The notes below the pieces were generated by a model. It saw nothing but the letters and a program-made list of their open reading frames with translations, made no database searches and was not told the origin of the DNA. The translations under genes were made by a program, and so were the position numbers. 64,000 nt of DNA. It comes from Nemania diffusa. Lineage: Eukaryota; Ascomycota; Sordariomycetes; Xylariales; Xylariaceae. Below are positions 38,159 to 50,634 of the stretch, piece after piece (the stretch's first letter is position 1; every line of letters begins with the position of its first letter). Where the stretch lies: positions 3,048,501-3,112,500 of the forward strand of contig JBBPUQ010000008.1 in assembly GCA_038501195.1 (NCBI GenBank), read 5' to 3'.

Positions 38159-38812
38159 ATGGCTTCCGAGGTTCCTAGTGCGGGATACGTCAAAGAAGGA
38201 TTCCCAGCACCAGGCCTTCGGCAAATCCAGCGGCATATCACGGGCCACAATGCCCAGGGAAAGGGGGTGTTCTTGTCAACAGACTCAGGTGACCACAAGC
38301 GCATCCTGTTCGATGGCCGCGCCGTCGCGAACATCCTGTACTCGACACAGGAGACGCCCGCCGAGCTGAATGCCGACGTCGACATACAGAAGGCGAAGGA
38401 GCGTGAGGTCTGCCGTCCCTGTCCCTAATGGCTAGGTGACTAGACATCCAACTAACCCAGAGCAATCACTCGACAGCCACCGCTTCATTATCCCCAAGGC
38501 AGTATCGCTCGCATGGTTGATTTCGCGCCAGGCGTAGAGTCCCCCTTGCACCGCGCGGTATCGATCGACTACGGGATTGTGCTCGAGGGCACATTCGAGC
38601 TCGAGCTTGACTCGGGGGAGCGCCGTGTCATGCGAGAAGGAGACGTTAGCGTCAATCGTGCCTGTGCGCATAAGTGGCGGAATATCACGGGTGGTGGGAC
38701 GCTGCCCGGTCGCATGTTGTATATATTGCTTGACTGCAATGACGTTATCGTCAATGGAGAGAAGCTAGAAGAGTACCTCGGAGCGCTGGAGAAGGATTAT
38801 GTTGGGCGTTAA
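38159..38812 (+). CDS. Cupin-fold protein
   Basis: Exon 1 is 38159-38407, intron 38408-38476 (GTCTGC donor, CTAAC branch, GACAG acceptor), exon 2 38477-38812; 194 residues. The C-terminal half is a Cupin_2 beta-barrel: ARMVDFAPGVESPLHR (the metal-site His lies in this stretch), VSIDYGIVLEGTFELELDSGE, then EGDVSVNRACAHKWRN with the second motif. Proteins of this layout are common and mostly uncharacterised in ascomycetes; some lie in secondary-metabolite clusters, where they are thought to act as isomerases or accessory factors. No cluster context is clear here. Another ATG at 38105 is in frame, but 38159 gives the more typical N-terminus. Confidence 0.82.
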
Positions 38813-39247
38813 GCTGCTTTAGTGGTTCCTAAATTGGAATAGGGGCACGGGAAGCCTTGAGTAAATGAGTCTAGTGAGTTTAGTAGTATTATATCAAAAG
38901 TTGCTGCTTCGCCATTACATTTTCGCACCTCTCTACCCCATTTGTTCAAACAGGACGGCATAGGCAAATAGATCCTCAATCACCCGTCTGTTCTTTCTCC
39001 TCCCAATGTAAGAAGCCGTCATAGCCATGATGTTATTCAAATGATGTCACATTGTAGTCTAACTCTCATCCGGATTGAATCTGAGGAGCCAAATTTAAGC
39101 TCGATCAAAGGCCATAGTCGTAGATATCTCAGGTCGCCGCGCAGACATAGATAGATACCAAGGAGCTCTAGAGGTGCGCCTGCGCGCTTTGCTTCGCGCA
39201 GCTGAAGGAGGCTAGACTGCCTTATCAGCGAGATATAGCCGGCTCAA
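38813..39247. other. Convergent intergenic region
   Basis: Between the 3' ends of the cupin and GHKL-ATPase genes. It contains a short G+C palindrome TGCGCGCTTTGCTTCGCGCA at about 39180-39199 that could form a hairpin. No gene. Confidence 0.45.
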
Positions 39248-42200
39248 CTATTCCGTGATCTCACCGCCAGTAGATGGTGACGGGCTAGCTAGTCCAAGAG
39301 CTTCAAATGCTTCCAAAGGATAGAGCTCTGCCTTCACAGTCCCATTTCCACTAGAGGTGGTCGATGATTGTTGCTGTACGGCGACAGGCTCGTCCTGCAT
39401 AAGTTCGGTACATTCGAGCTGATCATTAGAGTTCTTCACGACGGTATGTGCTTGTACAGGGGGCAGTCTGACCCGGACTCGGGGTAAACGCTTTTTAGGA
39501 TCCTCCGGCACTGTCGTCAAGCGCCGATCGGCATCGCTGACATCGTCTGTACCTAAGGCATTCAAGGCAATGACGCCTTCTTTGTCTAAGTGTACTCTGG
39601 CAATATAAGGCTTGGAGTTCAAAACATTCGTAATGAGTCTTTTGGCGAGCTCGATATGCCTGTCTTCTTCTTGGGCAGGGGTCTCTGCCATGATCCACTT
39701 GCATAAGGCATTAGGCAAATCGAAGAGAAAGCAGAGGTTTCGACGGCATGCGTCTTTTGGAACGAATACACTCAGTGAATCGTTCTTGTACTCAAGAAGA
39801 ACCTCTGATTCCATCCGATCTATCACGATAGGGCGGCCATGCTCAACAATGCAGAGCTCCGTTGTAATCGATGATGCTTCGAAGACAAATACCTTGGATT
39901 GTCTCAAAACCTGATGCAATGACTCGATGTCTCGCGCCCTCGGGCTATTAAAATGTGCCGCAATTCTAGTCTTCTATTAGCCTTTGTTGAGTAAAATAGT
40001 ATTCAGAGCAATTGCTAACCGGCAAAGCAAATGCGCCTTTAGTTTGATATGACGCGGTGAATCAAGCAAGGGCACAGTTGGTCCCAAAGGTTTGGTTATC
40101 TCAACCACTCTAGCAGATAGGAACCGGTCTTCCAAGCTAGCCCACTTGGTCAAAGGCGCAAGGCCACGGACTTCATCAGGGGTAAAGTCCAACATCTCGG
40201 TAGAATCGCGCAATTCTTGTTCGAGAATCTCCTGGTCTTCTATTGCAAAATCAACCAGATCTGCACGTGAGAGCTCCACGGAGCCGCTCGGGTATCTAAC
40301 TGGAAAGACAGGACTTTTCAAGATCTGTATTGGATCCAGCTGGCTCTCCACATCAGAAAGAAGCGAGTTGAATCGTCGAAGCGCTTCTTTTGCCTGGCGA
40401 ACAGTAGGGGTCGTAGAAGCGCCAATTGTAAGAAGCATATCATATGCCATATCGAGATCCAACGCGATCCCCAACTCATCAACAAACGTCCTTTCCATAC
40501 CACCGTAATATTGACTCAGGTTAACCTTGTCCGCCACTGAATGCTTGCTAGACCACACGCATGTGTCCGTTGTGTGCCATTCGTCTTGAGCAAAAATTAG
40601 AGCGGTGGTCCGAAACTTTTCCCTGTTTTCTAGTCAGGTCCGTGAGCGTTGATGAAAAGTATGGCAGAACGAGATTCGTAGAAATGACTTCAAGCGTGAC
40701 ATGCTTCAAGACTCGAGTGATAAGGAGGCATTTTCTTATCCCCAGCTTAACCCGCCAAACGGTTATCAAGTCCCAAGCGAACTTACCTGAGATTCGTTTT
40801 ATAGTTGGTAGACATCGCTGCTAATAAGTCAGGTAGCCGACCATACAACTCGCGTAGAAGGTTGCCATCAGGGCTAGGGTCTTCCTTTTGGGAGAGTAAC
40901 TCTTGGACTACATCGTCAGTAGATAAGTCCGACACTCCAACAATTTCTCGCATGAAAGGCCGGACAATGGTCATCAAGGTGTCGCGACTGTATACTGCCA
41001 TATAGTGGGATTGAAGTCCACAGAGCGACCTCATGTTCCTGGGGCAATCCCAACGACAATCATCAACATGCTTCCACCGCTGCTCTGCGTCCCCAGAAGT
41101 AGGGAGTAGAATGAGCGGCCATTGCGAGTCCTTAAATGCATATCTCCGGCGCTTTAAGTCAACTTTTGAGTCATTTTCATGAGAACGAGTACTAACCGAA
41201 GGTATTCCCGCCTCTCCTTATTCACGGCCGTGACTCCGATTTCTTTATAAATTATCTCGTATAAGCCAAAAGCTCGCGCTGGCGCAGCTTCGCCATACTT
41301 TCCCTCATAGTCATCTCTTGCTATTGTTTGGAGTATATCCAAGTAAAAAATCTCACTTCTAGAATCGCTCACACCAAAGTATTCGGAAAGGAAGTCCCAC
41401 GCAGACAAGTCGGTTGGCGCCAAAGTATTTGAAATATCAAGGAATGGGAAAGAGCTCGGAATTTCCAGAAACGCGTAACTGCTGATCACGAGCTTAGGGA
41501 AGGGTAGATATGTATTTGACAACTCGACGAGCCTGTCCCCGCATGGGACAAGAGTGTTGGCAATCTCAGCTACAAGAGATGGATATTTCTTTATTGCGCT
41601 CCTAATCTCAGACCAATGGTAATGGAGAATACCAAGAAATTTGTCGCTCCTGAGAGACATAAGTTGTCGTAGGATTGAAGTAGGCCCATTGTCATCCATC
41701 AGTTTCAAGTGTGCGCGGATGCCAATGACAGTCCGGAGCCAACTTAACCAAGCATATTCTAGCTGCCAGTCATCGGCGTGGTAGCATGTGGATATGCAAT
41801 CTATCTCAAGGGAAGCGGTTAGCATGTAATACTGATTCGAGCGGTAGTCGTTCGCGTGATCAAACAGGTAGACGTCATCCAAGGCTGGACGCTTTAAAGT
41901 CGACGTTTCTGTAAAGACCACAAGCCGCCGGTAATTCTGTGTATCAAGGATTCCTAGCTTGTGAGTGAGATAGAGAAACTTCAAATGTCCGATTGAGATA
42001 TCTTCTGTTAGACCAATGTCTCTAAGAATTGGGTCCAAGACCTCACTTGCAGGATATCTGTCGAAAATAAGCTTTCGTATATCTGAGATTGAGAATTCTT
42101 TTGCCCCAAGCTCTCTAAAAAGCGCGGCCCTTGCAGTGTTTTTGGTGGCCAGCGGGCTGATGAGCGCTAGGGGCAAGTCCTCCGGAATCGCAAGCCCATT

Positions 42201-44156
42201 GATGCTCGCGAAGCATAACGGGCTCACCAGGTCAGCGGTCTTTACCCATGTACCATTGACCAGGGGAATCAGCTCCATCTCCCTAATCTTATGAAGGCTG
42301 TCTGCCCCAGAACTCCGTAGCAGAAAGAGCAAAAGATTTGCTGCGGCTGTGTGCCATTTTTCGCTAGTCTTAAGAGATTTCATCCGTGAATCCTGCATCA
42401 TGAGATCGTCCGCGACTCCGGCGAGGAGTTCAGTTGGCGACAGGAGCTCCAAGCCGTAATCCATCAACATATCTAAAATTAATTCGCGAGAAGCTATTGA
42501 TGGTAGCATTACGGGAAACGGAACTTTGAATATGGGGTTGTCCTCATGGTCCATCGCTTGAGGCGGAAATCTTTTAAAGCGTTCGATTTCGGATACTCTG
42601 CCCGAGTGGCAAATCAACTGGGCCGTTTTCATTTTGCTTCTGATGCGATACCACAACTCTGCCCAGTAGCCTTTCGTGATTGGTGGCTCATGGTTTTTCT
42701 GCGGCAAATATTTAGCCCATTCATAAGGCACATGAAAGTATTCATCAAGCTTCTGTAATGCCTGAACAAATGCTATTGAGATGTGCTCGAGAAGTTCTTG
42801 ATTTCTGTTTGACAGAATATTAATACTATCGTGATAGGGATTCGTCGTAAAGTCTGCCTGAATAACAAACTAAGACTGAAGGTAAGTTAGACTCCTAGGG
42901 AAAGATCAGGTTTTGCGACCTACCTTGAAGCCCATATTCCCGATCTCGGAGAATGCGAATACTTTTTGACTTCTGATCACTGGGCTCTTGTCCCAATACA
43001 CAGGAAATGCAAGGACCACCTCCTCGGATGGCGACCTTTTTGTTTCCCGTTTTGTCTCTATGCCGATTAAGGGGCTTGTCTGGTTTTCCAGGGGTGATAA
43101 CTGATTGGCAAGGTATTTAGTGACAATGTAATCGCATCTCTCTTTCTCAACGCCGTCCTGTTCTTTGGTACATGAGACTGCGCTCTGGTTAACATCACTG
43201 ATCGAGAATTCCCGGGATGAGAAAATAGCTTCCTCATCATCCACGCAAATGATATTGATGCGTCGTATGTTCCTAAGAAATATGAGATGAACTGTCTGTA
43301 TCTCTCCCAATTGTTGCAGGGCCGCAGAATGGGTTGCTACGGAATGAAGAAACAACTTCGTTCTTGTTATTCCAGCTGGTGGCCTGTCTTGGTACTCTTC
43401 CCATGTTGGTGAAATCATACCCATTCCAGGCTGCCCTGGTTTATGATTGAAAGAGAAAGAGTAGCTCTCAGATTGCACATGCGCCTTGTATGCGACTCTG
43501 AAGACCGACTTGAAGCCGGTCCCTTCGCGACTGAAATGTGGCCCTTTGCCAATCCTATAGGTCTTACCAATGTCGCAGAGGGCTGTAACATTTGCTTGTG
43601 TGAACCCGTCCTCGTTGCAGTCAATGGTAATACACGAAGGGGCAACCCTGAAAGTCACAAATGGTGTATCGGATTTAGCTCGCGCTTTGGTAAAATCGTT
43701 GTCATCTGCGTTTCGGAGTAGATCAAAGACAAAATGGCTGAAGTGATTTTGGCCATTCTCAAGATTCTTTGCCAATCTAGATACCTGTTGTCAGCTTCGT
43801 CGAAGAAATTGAAGCATAAGGTAGCCCTACGTGACTATTCTCTTGCTAGCATCGTTATTTTTTATCAATGACTTTTCCACCATTTGCCTAACCTCAGGAT
43901 TCATTCTCTTCACTAAAATGTCGACGATTAGTCAATGGTGTCCCCAGTATGGCGGTAACTTAATGGAAAGGCTCGCGAGCGATGTATCCGAACCCCGTGT
44001 TTCCCCAACTTGATGGTGTCAATCGCCGAAGAGGCGGCATTGGAAAGTCTTAACTTCTAACTACTTACAGACGTATTCATCGAGATAGCCATGGCCTTGA
44101 GTGATACTGTTCACGTGAATTTTGGCCATCGCCTGCGCAGTCGTATTCGAAAACAT
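39248..44156 (-). CDS. Large GHKL/HSP90-like ATPase protein (sacsin/NO VEIN type)
   Basis: Seven-exon model, complement of 39248-39965, 40020-40622, 40787-41151, 41193-42857, 42924-43776, 43831-43912 and 44069-44156. Every junction keeps frame and the total is 1457 residues. The N-terminal ATPase shows the expected boxes: LLRNADDN at 76-83 (Asn for Mg-ATP), NEDGF at 111-115 (adenine-binding Asp-x-Gly) and REGTGFKSVF at 140-149 (lid Gly-x-Gly). The N-terminal helix with HGYLDE and AKNLENGQNHF is typical of the sacsin/NO VEIN branch of GHKL proteins. The remaining 1250 residues match the general layout of fungal members, without another domain I can name. The last 60 residues are Ser/Thr/Gln-rich. 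An internal start at 44129 is possible. It probably works as an ATP-driven chaperone-like or scaffold protein; its role in fungi is unknown. A foldback element begins 209 bp upstream of its start. Confidence 0.85.
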
Positions 44157-44370
44157 ATTTACGAGAGTAGAAAGCTGGGTCTTTAAAAGACTAGTCTAGG
44201 GGGTATCGTGTTTTCGAAGCTTGGATTAGGATGCTTATTCTGGGCTTGTATCGCGGCACGCATGTGATGGATCAATTATTAAGTTAACATTGTCGAAACA
44301 CCGCTGAGAAGATGACGGGCGGCCGAGGTATACCTATCGAAAGAGCAACCCCCAGGGTAGATAGCAGGGT

Positions 44371-44409
44371 ACGGCGTCCCAGAGGGCAAACTGTTCGAAA
44401 ACTAATTTC
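44371..44409 (+). repeat. Left terminal inverted repeat of the foldback element
   Basis: Starts TACGGCGTCCCAGAGGGC and continues through CTGTTCGAA. It matches the reverse complement of 46386-46424 apart from one substitution and one 1 bp length difference in an A-run. Confidence 0.85.
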
Positions 44410-44539
44410 TTAATACATATACACCAAAAAGTACTAAATAGTACCTTGTTTTAACTGTATATATATTAGTATATATAGTATAAAAAGAAATAATAGAGTA
44501 ATAAATACAAAATAGTAAAAGCAAATAACTAGCAGTAAC

Positions 44540-44957
44540 TAGTAAAGCCGATAGGTCTACTAAAGACCTATCAATAAAACTAATAGGTCTATTAAAAACC
44601 TGTTAATAGGACTAGCAAAGACTAATAAAGCCGGTAGATCTGCTAAAAACTTATCAATAGAACTAGTAAAAATTAATAAAGCTAATAGATCTGCTAAAAA
44701 CCTGTTAATAGAACTAGTAAAGACTAGTAAAGCTAATAAAATTACTAAAAACTTATTAATAAAACTAATAAAAACTAATAAAACTAGTAAATTTATTAAA
44801 AACTTGTTAATAAAACTAATAAATTAATTAAAAACTTATTAATAATATTAGTAAAAATTAATAAAATTAATAAAATTATTAAAAATTTATTATTAAAACT
44901 AATAAAAATTAAAACTAATAAATTTATTAAAAATTTATTAATAAAATTAATTAAAAT
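44540..44957 (+). repeat. Left arm: about eight 51-bp tandem units
   Basis: Units of the form AAAGCCGGTAGATCTGCTAA...AATAGAACTAGTAA. Some are shortened to about 41-44 bp. Outer units keep GCCGATAGGTCT and ACCTGTTAATAGG; inner ones read AAATTTATTAAAAATTTATT. The loss is by C-to-T and G-to-A changes. Confidence 0.85.
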
Positions 44958-44959
44958 TA

Positions 44960-45204
<245 letters not shown>

Positions 45205-45654
45205 TATTAATTTAAAAATAGTTTTAAAAAATTTAATTAAAAAATTAAATAAAATATATAATATTAATATTAAAAAAACTTTATATATATATATATATAT
45301 AAATAAATTTTAATAATTTTTTTTATTTAATAAAAAATTTAATTATATATATATATATTATATTAAATTATTAATTTATATATTTATATATTTATTATAT
45401 AATAATAAAATTTAATTTAATTTATTAATATAATAATTTTTATTTATTTTTATTAAATAATTATTTTATTATATAATTAAAAATTATATTTTAAATTAAT
45501 ATTTTTAATAATTAAATAATTAATAATAATTTAATTATAATAATAATATATAAAATATTAATTATTATATAATAATAAAAAAATTAAACTTTTTATATAA
45601 TAAATATATAATTTTTAAAAATATAATAATATAAATAAATTATTTTATTATATT

Positions 45655-46275
45655 TTTATTTATTATTATTATTATTATTTTTAATAAATATTTAATAAAT
45701 TTATTAATTTTTATTAATTTTATTAATAAGTTTTTAATAAATTTATTAAATTTATTAATTTTTATTAATTTTATTAATAAGTTTTTAATTAATTTATTAA
45801 TTTTATTAATTTTTATTAGTTTTATTAATAAATTTTTAAAAATTTTACTAGTTTTATTAATTTTTACTAGTTTTATTAACAGATTTTTAACAGATTTACT
45901 AGTTTTATTAGTTTTTACTAGTTTTATTGACAGGTTTTTAGCAGATCTATCGGCTCTACTAATTTTTACCAGTCTTATTAATAGGTCTCTAGCAGTCTTA
46001 CCAGCTTTACTAGTCCCTACCAGTTCTATTAACAGGTCTTTAACAGACCTACTGGCCTTACTAGTCCCTACCAGTCCTATTGACAGGTCCCTAACAGTCC
46101 TACCAGCCCTACCAGTCCCTACCAATCCTATTAACAGGTCTCTGGCAGACCTACCGGCCTTACCAGTTTCTACCAGTCCTATTAACAGGTCCCTAGCAGA
46201 CCTACCGGCCCTACCAGTCACTGCCAGTCCTATTAACAGATATCTAGCAGACCTACCCAGCCTTAGCAATTTCTG
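45655..46275 (-). repeat. Right arm: about eleven to twelve 51-bp tandem units, inverted
   Basis: Same unit family as the left arm, read on the minus strand. Since 51 is a multiple of 3 the arm stays open for 209 codons (46269-45640) as a 17-residue repeat. That repeat drifts from GRSARDLLIGLVGTGRA at the outer end to NKFIKNLLIKLIKINKF near the centre. The Arg/Gly-to-Lys/Asn drift is what G-to-A mutation produces. I read it as a repeat, not a gene. Confidence 0.85.
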
Positions 46276-46385
46276 CTAGTTTTATTAATAAGTTTTTATA
46301 ACGTAATATATTCGCTAATCATTTACACTATATACTTTTATTAAATACTTACTATATACTGCATTAAAGTATATTTAATGACTCA

Positions 46386-46424
46386 AAATTAGTTTTCGAA
46401 CAGTTAGCCCTCTGGGACGCCGTA
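46386..46424 (-). repeat. Right terminal inverted repeat of the foldback element
   Basis: Reverse complement of the left terminal repeat; ends ...CTCTGGGACGCCGTA immediately before the GCAGGG duplication. Confidence 0.85.
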
Positions 46425-46430
46425 GCAGGG

Positions 46431-49400
46431 GTTGTTAAGAGGTCTTATACACCTCGCAGGAGCGGTTAGAGATGTGTTATTGTCTTGTGGCTGTCAGCCC
46501 CAGACCCTGGCCGAGTAGCAGGGGTTCGACCCACGCCTCATCAACAAAGCTTGGTGTACTCACGAGAATCCGACAGTCAAGAGAGTACTGACCAAGTAGT
46601 TCGAGAAGGACATGCAAACCTACAATTAGGTGCACCGAGCCGTATGTTCTTACGTACCTCGGTAGCTATTGCAAGGGGTACTCACCTGGCGGTAGGGAGC
46701 GAGCATCTTACAGCCAACAGCACCAAAGTCGTACATCCGTGGGTTTCATGTTCCCGCCCTTGTTGTTAGGATTGCGAGGCAGTCTCACAATGCGATCGCA
46801 GATATGGTCACCCATGAGCTGATACTTACAGATCTCAGATGCGCCGCTCCTTTCTTTTCTTTTACTTTTCCCGACTCGTATTCCACAGTTTCTATGCAGT
46901 AGTTAGCATGGTGTGCCGCTCAGCCTTAAATGGAGATGGTACTTTATGAGTAGCTAGCTTTCTACTCTTGGCAAATTCCACCCTGGACAGACATGTACAC
47001 TCACCTGCACCACGCCGACTATACGGAGGTTGGGGTCGAAGATATCCATAAGCTTACAGTATAAACTATCTACCACACGGTATGTGCTTCCTAACTAAGA
47101 AATGCTTTGACAAGACCTACTAGACTACTAACAGCTTGGCAGACTTCACATCGGTCTGACAACAGTCCGCTAGGGATTGGGCAAAGCAACTACAGGCCGA
47201 TTATGTCTGGCAGGATTAGATAATATATTTCCTAAAAAGGCAGCTTCCACCGTTGATAATAAAGGTTTATCGAGATGATGGATATTTCTGGCCCCGACCC
47301 TCTGTACATGTTTCACTAACCCTACATGTGCTTAGCATGGGTCTTCACCCCTGTATAGAGTAGTGTAGGGGCATACACTACAACGAGGGTCTGTTGAGTA
47401 CAGCAGTATTATTTATGATTCGACCAGTGCGAATCTCATCTATCAAGCATAGGCCTTCAGAGCAGCGGGAGGTAAAAGAAACTCATGTGCTCCGGAGACA
47501 CATTAGTGGGTAAACCCGCCTAATATTAAGAACTCTTACACCAGCTCTTGCCCATTCAAACATGTAGATTCACCAAGACGGGAGTTACTATAGAATGTAT
47601 TAGATGCTTTTTGGACCTTTATTGTCGAATGCGCTGAAAATAGTAGCTTCATTGGCTCGATTACGTACTAAACTTAATTGAGCTATGTTACAGAGTTGCT
47701 TGCCTATATTGGGAAGAGTAATTTCAAACCTGTAACTGGAAGCTCACAAGACACTAGTCAACAGGACCTTTCTATTTCGCTGATTTTATGTATCTAACAG
47801 AAGAGTCAAGACCCGTGATTGATGAGCCTTTCGGTCCGCTACACGACGAAGTACATTTATTCGATTGAGAAGCCAATGCTAATGCCCGATTAGGTCTAAT
47901 TTCTCCTACTACAAGTAGAGAGACGGAAGAAATATTATTCAAAGAGCGAACAACACCGAGTATGGCCTAGGCGCTTCTGTGTGGTCAAAAGATAGAGGGT
48001 AGGCCCTATAGTCATATAAAATTTCCTTACTTGAGCATTATATGTCACCCTTTCTAGTTCATCTGAAGCTCTTCCTCTCACCCAAATTTCAGCACCTTAA
48101 GTGCAAGAGGTAGTGTCAGAGGAGGAAGTCACAGAGTGAATAGAAGTCATGTAGCAGCTAGGAAGAAGGGTGTAGTGTAGGGCTCAATAGACAAATCAAT
48201 TGATTCCTGACCTCCTAGATCTATAGGGGGGACCGAAGGCCCCTTATATATAGCCAAATCTATAGATATAACTACCCTATAGGGTCTTGTTACATTATCA
48301 CCTAATAGGTAGCTAAAATCAATGTCATCGTGACATAGGCCAACTAGACTACCAGCAAGTAAAATGTTAGGGACATATAGTGCAACGTTCATAGACAACC
48401 CAAGCTCAGTGTAGCATATGGGTGCCATAATAGTAGTGGATATGGATTGGAGTATGGTGTTGAAGGGTTGAAGCTATATCATAACGCACAGAGCGAGTAC
48501 AGTAGGCTAGGAAGACAAGTGAGCTAGTTAGCAAGAAAATGAAGGGAATGTTTATTACAGTAACTTGATTGCACACTTACTAGTGTATACACCATTATAC
48601 TTCTAATTGCTTAGCCCCCTACTTGTGATTAATTAATAGTTACTCCATTATATCGTGACGGTATGTATTGTATTCTATTAGTTTGATTCCTAAAGTTTGT
48701 ACTTAGTCTGTTGCTATGAAGTAGTTAAATATGATTCTGTTTGTAAGCATAAATCCGTCGTTCCTAGCTGCCAGGCGCCGAACCCACTCAATATCTAATC
48801 ATAACTCTCCGGCTTGGTATAGTGCTGACGTTAATAAAACCTCCGAGATAATAAACCTGAATCACTACTGCTTTTGTGAAATTGTTTCTAGTAAGGCTCT
48901 GTCCATTGATAGACGTATGGGTTCCTTATCAATGTGAACGCTTCTGTTTTCAGATATCACCTACAAGAGTTAAATGCCAAGTAGTTGAGGGTGGGGAATA
49001 CTTGATAGGTGAGTAGCACCCACATCCCCAATTTGGATTATTCGGAAGCATCACCGATATACACTCCACTTCTGATATATATAATACTGGGTATTTGTTG
49101 GGTATCCAATCACACCATGTGGTTGCCAATACAGCCTCTGTAATCTTGAAACAGTACGACGTACTGCAAGCAGGACATCTCGAAATATGCGGCTCCTGAG
49201 CTTAGCTGTTTTACTTACTTACTATTGCCATTATCAGGACTAATCAGAACATCGATAATAGATAGATCGCCCCACCTGAGCGAAGGTGAAGAAAATCGCC
49301 TACGACGGTGCCATTCAGGCACAAAAGGTACCTACTCTACCTCGCCACTATATCTACGTATCTAGGCGCTTACAGAGATAACCACCATGCCTCAGTGATG

Positions 49401-50634
49401 GCATGTATAGTGCGCGAGGCTGCATAGATTTTTTGAAGAGGAAGAAAAAAGGAGTTCTGCCCCGTACGTGGATCTATTCACAAAAGGGTTTAGTCTTGTT
49501 TCCTCATAGCGATAGACCGCTTCAGGAAGGTATTCACAAGTTCAACATCCAAGAGCTATCGAAGAGGTGCGATATCCGACTATGCCGAGCTAACATGTTG
49601 TGTAATCTATCAGTTAACTGTTCGCTTTAGCGACGAGCTGCTTCCCAATTGCAGTCCTGAGAGGGCTCAAGGCAAGGATCACTTTTGTGTCGGTTTGAAA
49701 CCCGTGCAGCTCCCTCCCGTTACACTTCTTATGAAAAGCCCCTCAGCGCCATCATGCACCACCTGAGGTGATTGCGTCGTGAGAGGAGAGTTTCTCGATC
49801 AACGGGAACATCAGACTACCGGCCAAGTTGTCGATCCGTGTGGAGAAGACTGGCCAACGCCGAGTTTCAACCCGAATACATCCACTTATTAAATCCGGCT
49901 GTTCTACTCTGGTTATCAACCGGGCTAATCAGCACACACTGCCAAGCGTCTTTGACTCAAACACTCCAGGATTTTATAGTGATCGATAAAGCTTAATGAG
50001 TTGCCAAGCTCGTGTCGTTCCTGGCATTGACACCCCCTTCCCTGCATAGTTAGCCCCCCGTCACCAAGACTTCGACTTTCCTAGCATCTTGGAGAGCACA
50101 CGGGTAAACCTTTTGGCTTCTCATCCTGGGACGGCAATAATCTATTTTGACATTCTCGAATTCCGAATTGCCTCTTCAGTTGGCAATTAAACTTGGGATA
50201 ACTAGTTGTCAGAAGATGGGTTCGAATTGACAGCGAGCTCTGGAGAATGTCTCTTGAACTAGTTGTGTTATCTTTCTCAACTTGCGATTTGCTCGAGTTA
50301 TCTAACCGATATATAGAGGTTTCAAATTGAAGAGACGAGAAGTTAGTTACTGGCTCGTCTAGGACCACTTTGCTTCGGAGCCATACACGACATGGCACCC
50401 CCAAATGCTACTTTCATTTATAGGTGCCAATAGGCCGACTAGCTTCCTGAAGCTCGCTGGAAAGCTTCAGGATATGGAGCTTTCCTATCTATCGTGGAAG
50501 CGTTACTGTTGAGTATAGTGATATAAAGACGATCGTTTCCTCGCTGTCTGGCGATCCTCAACCCATCAACCACAAGATCATCCTCAAGGCAACCCTGTCT
50601 CGTATCACCTAGCCTATAAGTACATTTATCCAAC
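46431..50634. other. 4.2-kb gene-poor region
   Basis: Normal-composition DNA with only short open frames, none with recognisable motifs. The largest is a 93-codon minus-strand frame at 48147-48428, moderately hydrophobic and not assignable. A perfect 8 bp stem GTAGTGTA/TACACTAC with a 6 bp loop lies near 47366-47387. GGGGTTCGACCCACGCC at about 46515 resembles a tRNA T-arm, but the rest of a cloverleaf is missing. The region upstream of 50635 should hold the deuterolysin promoter, with CCTATAAGT at about 50611 as a TATA-like candidate. Confidence 0.5.

Noticed and set aside
46495..46535. Possible tRNA (GGGGTTCGACCCACGCC T-arm-like sequence)
   Set aside because: No acceptor, D-arm or anticodon stem pairs at the right distances.
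48147..48428. 93-codon minus-strand open frame as a small gene
   Set aside because: Reads reasonably but shows no signal, domain or conserved motif; left uncalled without expression or homologue evidence.
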